Assembly: GCA_905182995.1 (NCBI GenBank)
Contig: CAJJDP010000146.1
Span: 2,758-66,757 of the forward strand
Source: Paramecium octaurelia
Lineage: Eukaryota > Ciliophora > Oligohymenophorea > Peniculida > Parameciidae
DNA length: 64,000 nt
Direction of reading: 5' to 3'
A program made the position numbers and the translations under genes. Shown here piece after piece: positions 15,601 through 28,515 of this stretch. Positions within the stretch are counted from its first letter, which is position 1; every line of letters begins with the position of its first letter. The notes under the pieces were generated by a model. It searched no databases. It saw only the letters and a list, made by a program, of their open reading frames with translations, and was not told the origin of the DNA.

Positions 15601-16989
15601 ATTTACAATGAATACAATTGTAATCAATTAAGGATTTCTTCGGATCATTTAAATAAATTTAATTAGTATAAGAAGTACTTAATATTGATCAATCATCAAC
15701 TATATAATTATTCTTACTAAGATCTTTAAATATTTATGAACTTAACCCAACAATAATAAATAAAATTAGTATCAATTGGGGTAGAAATTAATAAATACAC
15801 AAATCGTTTAATGGAAGGAATTAATCATTTTTCATTAATTGAATCTGACGACTTATATAAAATTATGAAAGATTTGTTAGAAAAAAAAATTCAATAAGAT
15901 CTAGAAATTAAAAAATTTGAGTTTAAGCCTGATAATGAAAGATTTCCAAATGAGCTTTAACTGTAATAAATTTAGTTTGATGGATAGAGGAAGAATTTAT
16001 ATTTGAATAAATATTTTAATTATGTATCTTAGACATTGATTAGTTCAGATACATAAATTAATAAGTGCTCAGCAATAGATATAAATAATGATTGTTCAAT
16101 TGTGATTGCTGGATGTTTTAAAGTAATAAAAATATTTGAATTCAATTAAGAAGAGCTGAAAGAGATTCAAGTTTTAAGTGAACATGAAGCTAGAGTAGTT
16201 ACTTTAAACTTTATGTAGTAGTCTCGTCAGTTTATATCAGGAGGCAAGGATAACTTAATTATTTTATGGTCTATGAATATAAGCAATTAATGGGTGTGCC
16301 AACAAAAGTTAAGAGAACACACCGATATAATCAAATGTTTAGTGTTGAATAATAACGAAAATTTAATTATTTCTGGAAGTAAAGATGAGACAATTAGATT
16401 TTGGATGAAAAATAGCGAATGGTTAAGCTAATAAACCATCAAAGATCATACAGGAAGTGTGCTGGGTTTAAGTATGAATTAACATTAGAATAAAGTGATT
16501 TCATGTGGAGAGGATGGATAAATTTTAATAATAGAATACTAAACTTCAGACTCCAAATGGATTATTTAATAAAGGATACTTGATGCATCTGGAGACGGAA
16601 TTTGCTTTATTGATAATGATATATTTGCAGTTTAATTGTCTTTAGGATTTCTTATGGAAATTTATGAAAAGAATAAATCTAATTAATTGTATGAAAAGAC
16701 AGCCTAATACATGCCTGACTTTGATGAAAATCTAGTGGTTAATTAAATGCTATTTGGATATCAACCATTTTCAGAATTATATATAAAATCGAAAGGTTTA
16801 CTTGTAAATAAGATAGGCAATTAATTATAATTTATAAGAAAAAACGAACAAGGTAAGTTCCAAATTGAATAATCCATCTATTTCAGCAGTTATAAATTTG
16901 TTGGGAAAATGAGCTAAGATGGTAAACATTTAGTTACCTGGGAGAAAGGAACTAATAACATCTACATTAGAAAATATCCAAAGAAATGA
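658..16989 (+). CDS. Giant midasin-like AAA protein with C-terminal WD40 propeller
   Basis: With TAA/TAG as Gln the frame is open for 5443 codons without needing an intron; the start is the first ATG after upstream stops. Six AAA modules are visible. Walker A motifs: GDAASGKT (residue 264), GSAGVGKT (870), GPPGIGKS (1518) and GDTSTGKT (1849) look functional; GQQFCGKL (580) and GETSFKTY (1177) are degenerate. Walker B has the midasin-type LLDEANLA near 331 and FDEVNLA near 1588. A Lys/Glu/Gln-rich coiled coil spans about 2660-2820, followed by a long beta-rich region of unknown type, a Pro/Gln/Lys-rich stretch with a 24-aa tandem repeat (about 4150-4462), and WD40 repeats from about 5130 to the end (GGKDNLIILW, GSKDETIRFW). 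Midasin (Rea1/MDN1) removes assembly factors from pre-60S ribosomes; this protein lacks a visible MIDAS/VWA domain, so that role is not implied. The N-terminal 200 residues also look propeller-like. Function unknown. Confidence 0.85.
13108..14043 (+). repeat. 72-bp tandem repeat, 13 units, coding
   Basis: Thirteen consecutive 72-bp units encode a 24-residue period made of two related 12-residue halves, both starting PHQS and ending in proline. The first unit has a few differences and the rest are essentially identical at DNA level. The array lies in frame inside the giant gene, in a wider Pro/Gln/Lys-rich linker (about 12700-14330) between the beta-rich region and the WD40 domain. Identity at silent positions points to recent expansion or homogenisation. 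Copy number may be unreliable in a short-read assembly. Confidence 0.95.
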
Positions 16990-17619
16990 ATAACACATAA
17001 AATTTATTAATATATATTAAGTATTTTCTTACTAGGAATGTCTATTCTAAGAGGTTTAATCGTATAATATTCTAGCATCATCCTAATTCTTATGTTATAA
17101 CTATCTCACAATCTAAAATAAGATGAAACTAACTACCAGCTTGATAATAATATTTTAAAACTACAGAATTATTTGTATATAAAATGGTAATAATGTTAAG
17201 GCAAATTTCATCGTATATAAATATTGAGCAATCAAGAAGTTGACATCCCAAGTTATTTAATGATTCACAAAATTCTTCCAGTTTTGACATGATCAAAGTT
17301 TACAAGTAGATATTATTGGAATTTCAGTTTACAACCACTAACAATCATATATACTAATATTAATCCAAGTAAAACAAATTTTATGAAAGGACATGCAATG
17401 AGAGCAGATTGGTATTATTAAAATGTTTTACCTGAATTATTAAACTATTTAGTTAATTGATGATTTACAAAAGAGGTTTTACTCCTGTCTAAAAGCTGTA
17501 TTAGATCAATAATATACCACAATCACAATTTATATTAAAATATGCTTTTTCATCAAATAAGTTTTGATAATTAGTTATATAAATATAAATTTTAATTATT
17601 AGTTATAATATAATAGATT
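16990..17619. other. Intergenic, no convincing gene
   Basis: AT-rich spacer between the giant gene and the minus-strand gene ending at 17620. On the minus strand a 67-codon open frame starts with ATG near 17292 (MSKLEEFCESL...) and stops near 17090; its composition is protein-like, but it has no recognisable domain and such frames are expected by chance here. Confidence 0.3.
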
Positions 17620-18873
17620 TCAAAAATCCTAACTACCTTTACTACCTAATCTTCCAAATACAAGTTAACTTTCAAAGAATATATCATGTTTTATCGTATT
17701 TTTGTCAGCTAAATTCTTAATTTGCAATTAATCAACATGTATAAACACTTTTCGGTTAAATTCAAAGGCTAGTTTAAATTATAATAGATAATCCTAAGAA
17801 TGAAATAATGTGTAAAACTGACAATAAAAAAGTTCAAATATCATAACTAAAATTCTACAGAATACCAATTTCCACCAAATATCTTTAAATTAGAACACAA
17901 AATAATGAATACTAACTATTAAACTAATACACTTATGTAAATCAATAAGAAAAAATACAGCTTATGCTATAATTATGTTTAAATTTAGTATTACTTCCCT
18001 CATTTTAGCTTATTAAACAATACTAAACCAAAATAACACCAGAAAAATGAAAAAGAAAATAAAGCAAATATCAACCAACTTATTTAATTAGGGATTAGTG
18101 CCTCTACATTATATACACTTACTTTCTTAAACATATTTGATAAATTGGGATTACAACTACATCAATTACTGAAAAGAACCAGAAAAAGACACCAGTGTAA
18201 ATTTTATAGTTCCAGTATTTAATAAGTATTAATATTATAACAATGAATTTTTCCTTGAACCATTTGCATCAATAACATTACTCGGAATAATATAGGCATT
18301 ATACTTAACACTTTTAAGATGAAATAAGGTTTATTCGAGATTAACAAATCACCTAATCTACTAAGCCTTAATGAGTAACAGTTACTAAATATCTTTATGC
18401 AAAATGTAAAATTAATATAAATAGCTCGTTTATTAAGCGAGTTCGAATTAACATCATCATCATGTATGGAATTTTAAATTGACTGAATAATCTCAAAAAA
18501 TAAAAATAGTTCTGTCTTAAAATTATTTAAATATAATATTAAAAAATGAACTTATAAATTTATGATTTGCAATTCCACTAAATTAAATTCTTATGACTTT
18601 GAATCAAATGAGAATAAATTCGAATGTATATGGATTGACAATTCCACTACAAAATTATTGAACTTTTGTTTAAAATATTTTAATTATTTAATAAAAAGTT
18701 AGAATCTTAAACTGATAGTAGAATATAGGCTTGTTATTTATAATATTAGCAAACACGTAATCAATCTTTCTTATCTAATAACATCTCAAACCATAAAAAT
18801 TGAAATTATTGATAACATATAATAATTCAGTTACATGTTCTATTTTCTTAATTTAAAGAAATATAGATGTCAT
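17620..18873 (-). CDS. Possible multi-pass membrane protein (tentative model)
   Basis: Not recognised. A 393-aa model results from joining four exons across putative introns at 18730-18754 (25 nt), 18254-18281 (28 nt) and 18104-18122 (19 nt, unusually short). The C-terminal two-thirds is rich in hydrophobic stretches (IVIILILIKYW, FFWFFSVIDVVVIPIYQI, FIFFFIFLVLFW), so it should be membrane-embedded; the last 60 residues are polar. The proposed ATG overlaps the TGA of the upstream Cys-rich gene in the sequence ATGA. That is odd for Paramecium and suggests either that the true start is elsewhere or that the two genes are one, joined by a missed intron of about 38 nt (GT at 18881, AG at 18844-18845). 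Other frames in 18300-18870 also look protein-like, so the 5' half is least certain. Confidence 0.35.
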
Positions 18874-21800
18874 TTATATAACACTCTACGGATTGCTGAT
18901 GGTTTGATGTTGGAATCCCCTTAATCGAAAATTTGATGATTTGCAAATCGTTTGGTTTACTACTTAAAATATTTTTGAAGCAAGGTTTGCCCAACTTTTA
19001 AAATAATTGGCTATAATAATGTGTATATATCTAATATCAGAGTAAGGCTTAAAATACAACTCATAATTCCAACTTAGATCCATCCAAGAGTAACCAAGTT
19101 CTGCGGACTTCTTTTATAAAACTCATGAATCAAATAATTCAGATTCATGAAGACAAAAGTTAAATGCTTAAACAATTTTTTGAAACCTTCCAGTTTTTCT
19201 AATTTATTCCTTTTCAGAAAAAGAAATGAAAAATAAATTAGTTCATTAACAGCGCAAAGCTATATCTAAATGATTGGACACTCGAAACACCCTACTAATA
19301 TTAAACTAAACATTATTTTTTAGATACAACTATAAGTATACTAAAATTCACTAAACTTTTAATTCTATTTATTGACTAAATAGAAAATTATTAATATGAA
19401 TAAAATAATTTTTAGGGTCAAACTTATCATTCCTTCTAAATTGTATTTATTTTAATATTGAAATGATAGCATTGTATTTATAATATATTCATATATTAGA
19501 GATTAGAATATTATTTTAAATTATTCTTTAAATTAATTTCCATAATTTTTTTTGCAAACCTTTGCCAATTTATTCAATAATTTTAATTAATACAGTTTTA
19601 ATGTTTCAGTGTTAAAATATGTAATATGCGTTATGATTTACTTTATTATTATTTAAGAGAATAAATGGCTGAAATAGGCTACGAAAAAGATAGAGAATAT
19701 TTCTAAAAAAGCACAAAAAAAATTTGAGGTTCTTCCATCATCCTCAAAGATTGAAGGTGAATTTTTCTAACTATAAGTGAAAATATTAAAGGATTTGGGT
19801 GAAAATCCAATGAATTCGTAAAGGTTTGCTAGTTAAATGATTTTAAATGTATCAAAAAATTTTATCAAATTTTATCCCTTGATAATATTAATATATTTGT
19901 AATAATATAGCATTTACATCATTTCTATTTAATTTTCTATGATTTAAAATTTTCCACTTAAAGAAGAGATTAGTACTAATCCAACTATAATTTAAATTTG
20001 ATATTCGCTAAATTAAATGAGAGATTTGGTTGTCTATTATTCTTCGATTGATAAAAAGTTAGGAGATGCTAGTTATATTGATAATTGCTAGCATTCTTAT
20101 TCTAATTCCTATTCATTTATGATGATGCTTAGATTCTGAAAATTTAGAAAGAAGACAGGATCAACAACTTTCTCTAAATATTAAATTTGTATTAAGATTT
20201 CAAAATAGTCGAAATCTTATGATGGTTTAGAGTTTGCTTCAATTGTAACATTTAACTTAATGTTTAAAACTGAACCTTACAATGAGTTTAGGTATTATTC
20301 TACTGTACTGCCAGGAGAGAGCCTTACTTTTTAATCATAAAATAAGGTGAGAATTTAGCAATTCTCAATTGATTTAACAAATTTTAATTAAGGGACAGGA
20401 TGAAAAATTTAAATACATTCATTTAATTAGCAAAGACTATTTTTTGAAGGTAAACAGTTTGAATCGCATCCATCCCCATCAATTAAATTACCATCATCAC
20501 ATAATTCATTTTAATTGATATTTCCATCTCCACACTAGGCTTGGATTACATTTTCTAAAGTGTTATTATTAGTATTAGTATTGTTAATAGGATCTGTTAA
20601 ATATTGAATGCAAATATTATTTTCACAAGCGATGCAGTTTTGGATATCGCATTTTTTATTTGTTTCTGGTTCGCATAACTCATCCAATAATTCAAAACCA
20701 TCTTAGCAAACCAGACATAAATTATTTTCATCTAAAATCTTACAATTCTTGTCTATGATTAATTTACAATTTAAACATTTTCTGGTGTTTAGCAGATCAC
20801 ATTCTTCATCTGGAATTGCTTTTATTCCATCGCCACAAGCACTAAAACAAGATCCGTTCGATTTATCAAAATAATAACCTTTCTAGCAAGCAGTGCCATC
20901 ATCTGTACAAACCCCAGCTATACATAATGGACATATAGGATTACAAGAATATTTACACAAAAAACAACCATCATAAGGATCAACATTATCGTCTTCACAT
21001 TCTTCGTAGATTGATTTTACTCCATCCCCACATATATCGTAACATTAATTAATTAAAACGTTGTAGTATAGACCATATTCAGGATCACACTTAGATTTAA
21101 GAAGGCATTCATTTGTTTATTCAATCAGTATATAATCCTACTCACAATATTAACACAAGCCAAACATACATTCAATACAATTATCTTTGCATTAGAATTG
21201 GCAGTTTGAACATATAATATGATTTTATTTTAAATTATGTTCACACTACTCTAGATCATTAATGTAATTATCTCCACATTTACTCTCACATTTAGACCTA
21301 ATTGCATTTAAGTAATAGTAATCATCACAGATGATACAGACATCATTGATCTAATAATGGCAATATTATATATAAGATTAACTCTTATAATTTTAATATA
21401 AAAATTATTCTTACTGAGTAATTAAATTATTTATATTTACTTAAATTACACATATTCCATTAAATAATTTAAACCCTAATTAACAACCTAAACATCTTCC
21501 TGACTAACATACTTAGCAATTAGGATCGCAATAAAATTAACAAAAATGACAACCATCAAAAGGATTTATATTACCGTCATCACAATCTTCCCCAGAGACA
21601 ATTAATTCATCTCCACAGATATTTTGGCACTTATTTTCAATCAATCTAAATCCTACTTAACATTGCAAACAGCCAATAATCTGACAATTTAAACAACTAG
21701 GTTGACAAGATAATTAACAGTTATAACAGCCGTCATTTAGTAAAGTGTTCATATCTTCACATTTCTCATTTCCAACTTTCACATTATCATTGCAAATTTC

Positions 21801-24800
21801 TAAACATTTATTATTATTTGTATTAAGGTAATAATGATCTATGCATTCTAAACACTTTCCATTCTGGCAAACTTTGCAAATGGAAGTTTAACATTAATAC
21901 CTACAACTTGTGCTGCATCCATCATTACCAACTAAATTAAAATCATCGCATTCTTCTGTATTTCTTCCATATGGATCGACTGCAAGGTACCCATCTCCAC
22001 AAATATTAACGCAATAATAGCTTTAGGGTTTGAATCCGATAGCTTAGCAATCTAAACAATTTTTTCCATCTGGGCTGCACGTTTTGCAATCATTCCTGCA
22101 TAGTCTCTTACATTAATAACAATTATCATTTTCGTCCAGATTATTTCCGTCATCACATTCCTCTGATCCTATAACAATTGAGTCTCCACAATTCTCTATA
22201 CATTACAAAGTGTCAATATTTATAATCCAACCTAAAGTTAAACATTCATAACATAAACCTCTTATGCATCTTGTACATGAGGCTTAACATTCTAATTTGC
22301 ATTGATAACATCCATCAAATTAATTATTATTAGCATCATCACATTCTTCAAGACCACTTATGATACCATCTCCACATATATCTGAGCAAGGGAAAATGGT
22401 TAGAAGATTACATGTCAAGCATTATTTTGGACACTAAAATTTACAATTTGTGCAACCATCATTAACTATTAAGTTTCCATCTTCACATTCTTCATCGCCT
22501 TATAATAATAAGTCTCCACATATTGATATACATTAATTTTCAACATTCTAGTAACCCGCTTAGCATGTGATTTGATCGCACAATTAATTATGCCATTTAA
22601 TTATCTGATTTCCACACTTTTTGTAACATTATGATAAGTTTACATCTTCGGATGATGGGCATGCTTGACAAAAATCATTATTTTCATAATATCCTAATAA
22701 ACAAATGCATGATAGCCCCTATAACCTTCTGTTATCATTTGGATTGCAACTCAAGCATGAATTATCAAAAGATGAAAAACAAGTTTAACATTTTTCATGA
22801 CACAAATTACATTTAAAATTGGAATCATCAAAATAATATCCTTCTTAGCAATCACAAACATCACCTTTTTTCTCAACTTTAACTAGCTAAATACATTAAG
22901 TACAATGATCATTAGATGATCCATAACATTTTTTACATAATTTATTGCAAACTTAACACTTACCCCCAGTATTATCATCATAATATCCGTCATAACATAT
23001 ACATTAATTTAGATACAAATAACGGTAATTCTACTCTTCACAATGGATGCACAAATCTCTCTAATTTCTACATTATTTACATTTTTAACTACAATCTAAA
23101 ATTTTATATTGTTTTACCTTCGCATAATTATGTTAGGACGTTGAAAAATTAATTTGTCAAACACATTAATATACATTTAGTAATATATAATTTATATGGA
23201 TAAATGCACTAGGAGCATTCGTATTCATTAAAACAAGCTTCGCATTCTTAAGGGCAACTTTCACATTTAAAATATTCATAATCGAGATATTATTATGGAC
23301 CACATTGAGAGGGGTCTAGTTTAATTACTTAATTATCAAAAGTAGCCATTTAAGTGCAGGTATTTTCATCTGAACATTATAAACAAAATGGACTACAATA
23401 GTGGACAACTATTTAATAGTCAGATAAGGCACAATACTTATCTTTCACATTGTTATTTTATCCAAAACACTCAAAAGTCATTGACAATGTAGGGGAATAT
23501 TGTGAAATTGTTATTGTTACTGTTTGATTTGAATTCACTTAGGATACTATATTATTAAAAGAGTATTTTAAATAACCTCCACTGCTTTAAAAATTACATC
23601 CAAAAATTGCATCAAAATAAATTGTTAAAGAATGATGTGGCTTATCTATTGTATATACTTAAGAAAATTTTGCGGTTGCCCAAACATATTACCCTCCGAA
23701 TACTGCTTTTGAGGATATGTAGGACCAATATATTTAATCTCCTTTTTAAAAATCTTTGCTAGTTGAAGACTCCAAAATAAAGGTTTCATGTAAATTTTAA
23801 GGAACAGTAAAATCAATGAATAATCTCATAAAGTATTTTGAATCTAAAAATAAACAAATGATGTACATTTTGTGGTTTAATCATATTTCATGCAAACATT
23901 ATTTGAAAATACTGAATCTTTAGGGCATGTTAAGGCACATTTTCCATCTGAGACTTTTTTATAGCCATTTTAGCAAATAGAACATTCATATTCTTTTTCA
24001 CACTTTAAACAAAATGCAGGACATTAAGTACTTGCAATAATACAATAAATAATATACCATCCAGAATTAGAATTTCTACATTTAATAATATAATTACGTA
24101 AAATTTCCTTTGATTGAAAAGTTAAAATTTCCTTGTTCTACATAGAGATTTGTTTACAATATATACTTGGTAGCTTTTTAGCATCCGGTGTATGTTGCTG
24201 CGCTATAACCAAAAATATACATGTTATCTGCTTCAAAATTGGCTCCGTTATAATAAAACGAAGAATAATATGTTTAATTTAAATAAATCGAAATTCCAGA
24301 GTTGATTGGAGTAGTATTACAAAATAAAACTTAAAGTTATATGCTCATGGGATATAAAAATTAATTTGTATTAATTGTTACATAAGCTCCTTCATTATAT
24401 TTGAAAACTCCAAAAAATTACCCCAATTTTTTATTATTATTGCTTAAATTTGCAGGATCATAAATTATATTCCACTAAATTAGTTATGCATAACTATAGG
24501 GTGTAAGAGAAAGCCAAAGTACATTTTGCGTTTCATAAGCTTTGCAATATCTCTCTCTTTTATCTGCCTATGTTTATAAACAAAAGGCCAAGCATCTATA
24601 ATCTGAAGGTGGCCCACCAGTTAACATAGTTCTGATGGGACATCGACATATGCCATCAACTAAGCTAACACCTGAAAAGCACGATGAGCATTAATTATAA
24701 TTTTCTCCGGTACAACTTTTACAAGTAGGATGACATAAATAATAAGATAAATGAACATTTTTAATTAAAGCCAAGTTTGATTCATTAACGATGCTAAATT

Positions 24801-25260
24801 TTAAATAATTCATAGAAGTGAAATCTGATAATGCTATTTGGATTGTCTTTACTTCATGTTAACTTGAATTACATCCTCCTAAACTAAATTATAAAGGATT
24901 CTGTGTAGTAAATTTAAACTAGTAGTTCTAAGTTTTATAGTCTATTTTCAACTAATCTCCATTCCACTAAGACAGAAAGTATATATCTAAATTTAAAATG
25001 TGGTTTATGGCATTTGCTTTCAAAGTACTGACTTATTCGCTTACACTAGCCATCATTTAGGAGGATGTTAAAATTAATGCTGTTCCTATAGGATTTGTAC
25101 AATTTGAAAACAGAGCGCTAGCTTATGTCTCACTATATTTGAACGAATAGGGGCAAGTGTTAGAAGCGCAATTAAGATAGTTTGGTTAGTGAAAACCATT
25201 ATAGTAGATTTACCATCCCCCCATTACTGTTGTAATTAGAATCAGAAAAAATACGCTCAT
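18870..25260 (-). CDS. Large Cys-rich surface membrane protein
   Basis: Starts with a hydrophobic signal peptide (MSVFFLILITTVMGG) and gives 2098 aa after removing introns at 24076-24097 (22 nt), 23844-23866 (23 nt), 23096-23117 (22 nt) and probably 21414-21440 (27 nt, frame-neutral). The ectodomain first alternates jelly-roll-like segments with Cys pairs, then has about ten repeats of the form CGDG...EECDDGN...DGC between about 22530 and 20480. This is the Cys-rich repeat family (TIGR02232/DUF4215-like) common in ciliate surface proteins. The C-terminal 500 residues hold several hydrophobic segments (for example LTLKIILFILIIFYLV, MSCILSLTLILDIYTLL) that anchor the protein. Members are presumed plasma-membrane or ciliary surface proteins; ligand unknown. 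The stop overlaps the tentative start of the next minus-strand gene. Confidence 0.85.
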
Positions 25261-27350
25261 ATATAGTTTACTATAAATAAAATTGATGTCTTAAACCTTT
25301 TTTGTAGTCCTGACTTAAATATTAAAGTCGATTTTCTACGTAGATTAAATTCTATAATATTATCTACAACATGTTTGTTGAATTAAAATACAAAACTACC
25401 TATAAAAACTTTATCATAATTTCAAACTTTATAAGTGTTTCAGGAAATTCTCCAATTTATAAATATTTATCGTTTTATCTTTCTTCTTGAATATACGATT
25501 CTTTAAATTATCAGTCAGTTTTTAATTACTTAAAAAAAAGAGAAAATTTATAGAATAGAAACCAACACCGTGTAATCCATATAATATGGCAAATAAATCA
25601 TTTGTCAACTAGCTTCCAATTTAATAAATTAAGCTTTTGATCTAAAATAATTCATTATCAATATTAAGAAATTATTTAATATAATTTATTTTTAATCAGA
25701 AATTATTATAAAAATATCATTAAGAAAGTCGTGCAATAGAGATTCAAAGTTAAATTGTTCTAATAGTTTGAAGTTAATGTGATTTGAGGCAGCATTGATT
25801 TATATTAAGCTGAAAAATATATTGAAAAAGATATTAGCCTTTTTAGTATTGAGAAATAAAAACAATATTAATGATGATAGAGGAAATGAGAAAAGAAGCA
25901 AATTTTATGAACCATTACTATTAATTGATTGAAGTTTACGATTTTAGAATTAAGTGTGGATGGCGACTATTTATTGCAGATTTTAGGTTAAAATATGAAG
26001 CCATGATAAATTAAATAAGTATAAAAATTAATATTTACCATTTTTATTATGCAAAATCTTTTTAGAGTAAGCTTATTTATTTCGTTAGTATATTTACAAT
26101 TATGAATCACACATCAAATTGTACTATTTTAAACAAATCTCATAATATTTATTTATCTTATTAAATATTCCATATCAATAAATATCTTTACGCTCATCAT
26201 TTAATGAAAAATAAGTGTATCAAATTTATTTTCCTCTTCTTAAATTTGAGGAGCCATGCATTTTTTAGATTATATCAATTGCTTGTTATTAATATTTAAG
26301 GCTATTAATATCAAAACTTTAAAAAAACGATTCAACTAAAGCATTAACATCAGAAAGTCAGTCTAAAGGAATAACAATCAACCATACTCTACTCTTGAAT
26401 AGGAAAAAGCTATAGATTTTATAGAAAATAATTTCAGGAAGCAATCAAAGTATTTTGTCTAAAATCTTTGTAATTTCATTAGAATACTTTGTATTTCGAA
26501 TGCTTTTCTTTTTCTCTTCAATTTTATTTCTCCTAAGCATATATTAATTCTGAATATTGATCACTACAGCTCCCAGAGATTATAATATTTCATTTCTAAT
26601 TCATACTGAAAATAGCTATCTGTTTCACATTCATTTATTTTGATACACCTTCTTTTTTCCAAAGGTTGTGTATTTGCTAGATATTAAATAGCATTCTATT
26701 TTAGGGTTTCAGTAAATTAAATAATGGTGAAGTAAGAAAATGATTCGAGAAGCTTTATTTTATATGCTTTAATTCTGAACAATACAGAATAACTTAAGTT
26801 ATATTTGAAAAGTCATTCATCATAAATTCACTAGGTATGCTTGGAGGAGTGGAAAAAACCAAAGGGTTTGACCTAATTGTGAGAATGAATATCGATTATG
26901 CAGTGATTGAATAAATACTTGACCAAATAATGAATTTTTGTTTGATATATAAAACGATAAAGACATGTTTCTTTAAAACATTTTTGGATTCAAACTTCTA
27001 AAAAAGCCATTCGTCAAATTTTGTGCAAAAACTCTAATACTATTGTCATACTAAAGGGTAATTTTTGCTTAAGCATTGGAATGAAAATATTAAATACTTT
27101 TTAATTATATCATCTAGATAAATTCTTATTAGCAGCACATATGATATTCCTTACAGTTTAACTAAATTACAATATTAATATTGCGATGATTGATTTTCTT
27201 TTTGAGATATTTTTTGATATCTTATCAAATTTAATGATTCTAATAGTATAGTCATGTTTTATAATAATTTATAATGTAAATGTTCCATAGATAACTTCAA
27301 ATTATAATTAAGAAAATAAACCAAATATACTTATAAAAATTATTTAAGTA
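25261..27350. other. Long region with doubtful open frames, perhaps decayed genes
   Basis: Upstream of the minus-strand Cys-rich gene and upstream of a plus-strand WD40 gene. Plus-strand open frames include one from 25586 (MANKSFVNQL..., broken by TGA after about 60 codons), one from about 25870 to 26400 (EEMRKEANFMN..., then IKCGWRLFIADFRLKYEAM) and one at 26256-26609 (117 codons). They overlap in different frames and no intron set joins them cleanly. The peptide quality suggests remnants of a gene, possibly an N-terminal part once attached to the WD40 gene, but I cannot build a model. Confidence 0.25.
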
Positions 27351-28409
27351 ATGAAATAAGAATACGCATAACGTAATGATTTAACTTTCTCGTATGAATT
27401 GTTACCTTAAAGTTTGACTAAGTAGGAGTCAATTTCACATGCCTTGGCAATAAATTAAGATAATAAGCTCTTATTAGTGTCAGATGAATTTAACTTTAAA
27501 GTCTTTTATCTCAAAGATGGAAGATTAAAATTTCTATAAAATTTTAGGTGCCCAAACCTCAAAAAACAGTAATATAATATTAATTTTATCAATACACTTA
27601 ATTTTTACAAAACAAAGTAAATCTTTATCTCAGGATCCGATACTTTGATAAATAAATGGTCATCTAACCTTATATCGAATCCTAAATATATTTAAAGGTT
27701 AGAAGGCTAAGAATATATTTCAAACCTTGTTATTCATCCTATAAAAGAGAACACCATTATTTCTGGTAGTAAATTGGGCTCAATATTTTTTTGGTTTGAT
27801 TAACCAAATTACAAGGGGAAGCCATTTTCGCAAACTATTTCTGAGCATATTAAATGTGTTGTTGGGTTATCAGTTAACAACGATGGTTCAAAAGTAATAT
27901 CAGCAGGAAAGGATGGAATAATATTAGTTATGGAACCAAACTCCTCATTAGAGTTTGCTTGGATAGTTACATAAAAAATCTAAGTTTTAAAACATGGATA
28001 TCGTATTTGCTTTATTAATAATTATTCATTTACATTTTAACCTTATGGAGAATCTTCAATACATTATTATATCCTTGTCAATCAATCATTTATAAAGGAT
28101 AAAGAATTTTAAATTTCACTTAACTTTGAAGATTGCATGTATTTTTTCCCTTAGATATATAACAATTAAAAGAAGATATTATTTACTAAATGTGGAAACA
28201 CTTTAAATATCTTAAAACATTTTGAGTTCCAGGGTGAAGAGTAATTCAAAAAATCAGATTAGTAATTTTAATTAACATAAGTTATTGTTCTTAATCAAGC
28301 TTACAATCCTTGGATATTTGGAACAGTAAGTGAAGATGGAGAGTATTTGATTATTTGGGATGGTGTATCAAAGAACATTCAAGTTAGAAAATATACAATA
28401 AAGAATTGA
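27351..28409 (+). CDS. WD40-repeat protein
   Basis: An intronless 352-aa frame made of WD40 repeats: FISGSDTLINKW, IISGSKLGSIFFW, VISAGKDGIILVM, and a terminal repeat with DGEYLIIWD followed by NIQVRKY. WD40 propellers are protein-interaction scaffolds; no partner can be named. The order of repeats and the C-terminal signature match the last 300 residues of the giant AAA gene, so the two are paralogous modules. The frame stays open upstream of the chosen ATG (no TGA for at least 20 codons), so the true protein may begin earlier, and a family N-terminal domain may have been lost or lie in the unclear region to the left. Confidence 0.65.
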
Positions 28410-28515
28410 ATATTATTTTTAAGGGTGCTAAATTCATTTATTCTTATTTCCCCTATTCAGCCTAATCTCTTTATTGGAATAAAAGCTATTTTTTATATAA
28501 ATAAAAGAATTAAAT

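Noticed and set aside
18561-18954. Plus-strand 131-codon open frame with protein-like sequence
   Set aside because: Opposite the end of the Cys-rich gene and the tentative minus-strand membrane gene; the minus-strand reading gives long hydrophobic segments and splices in frame.
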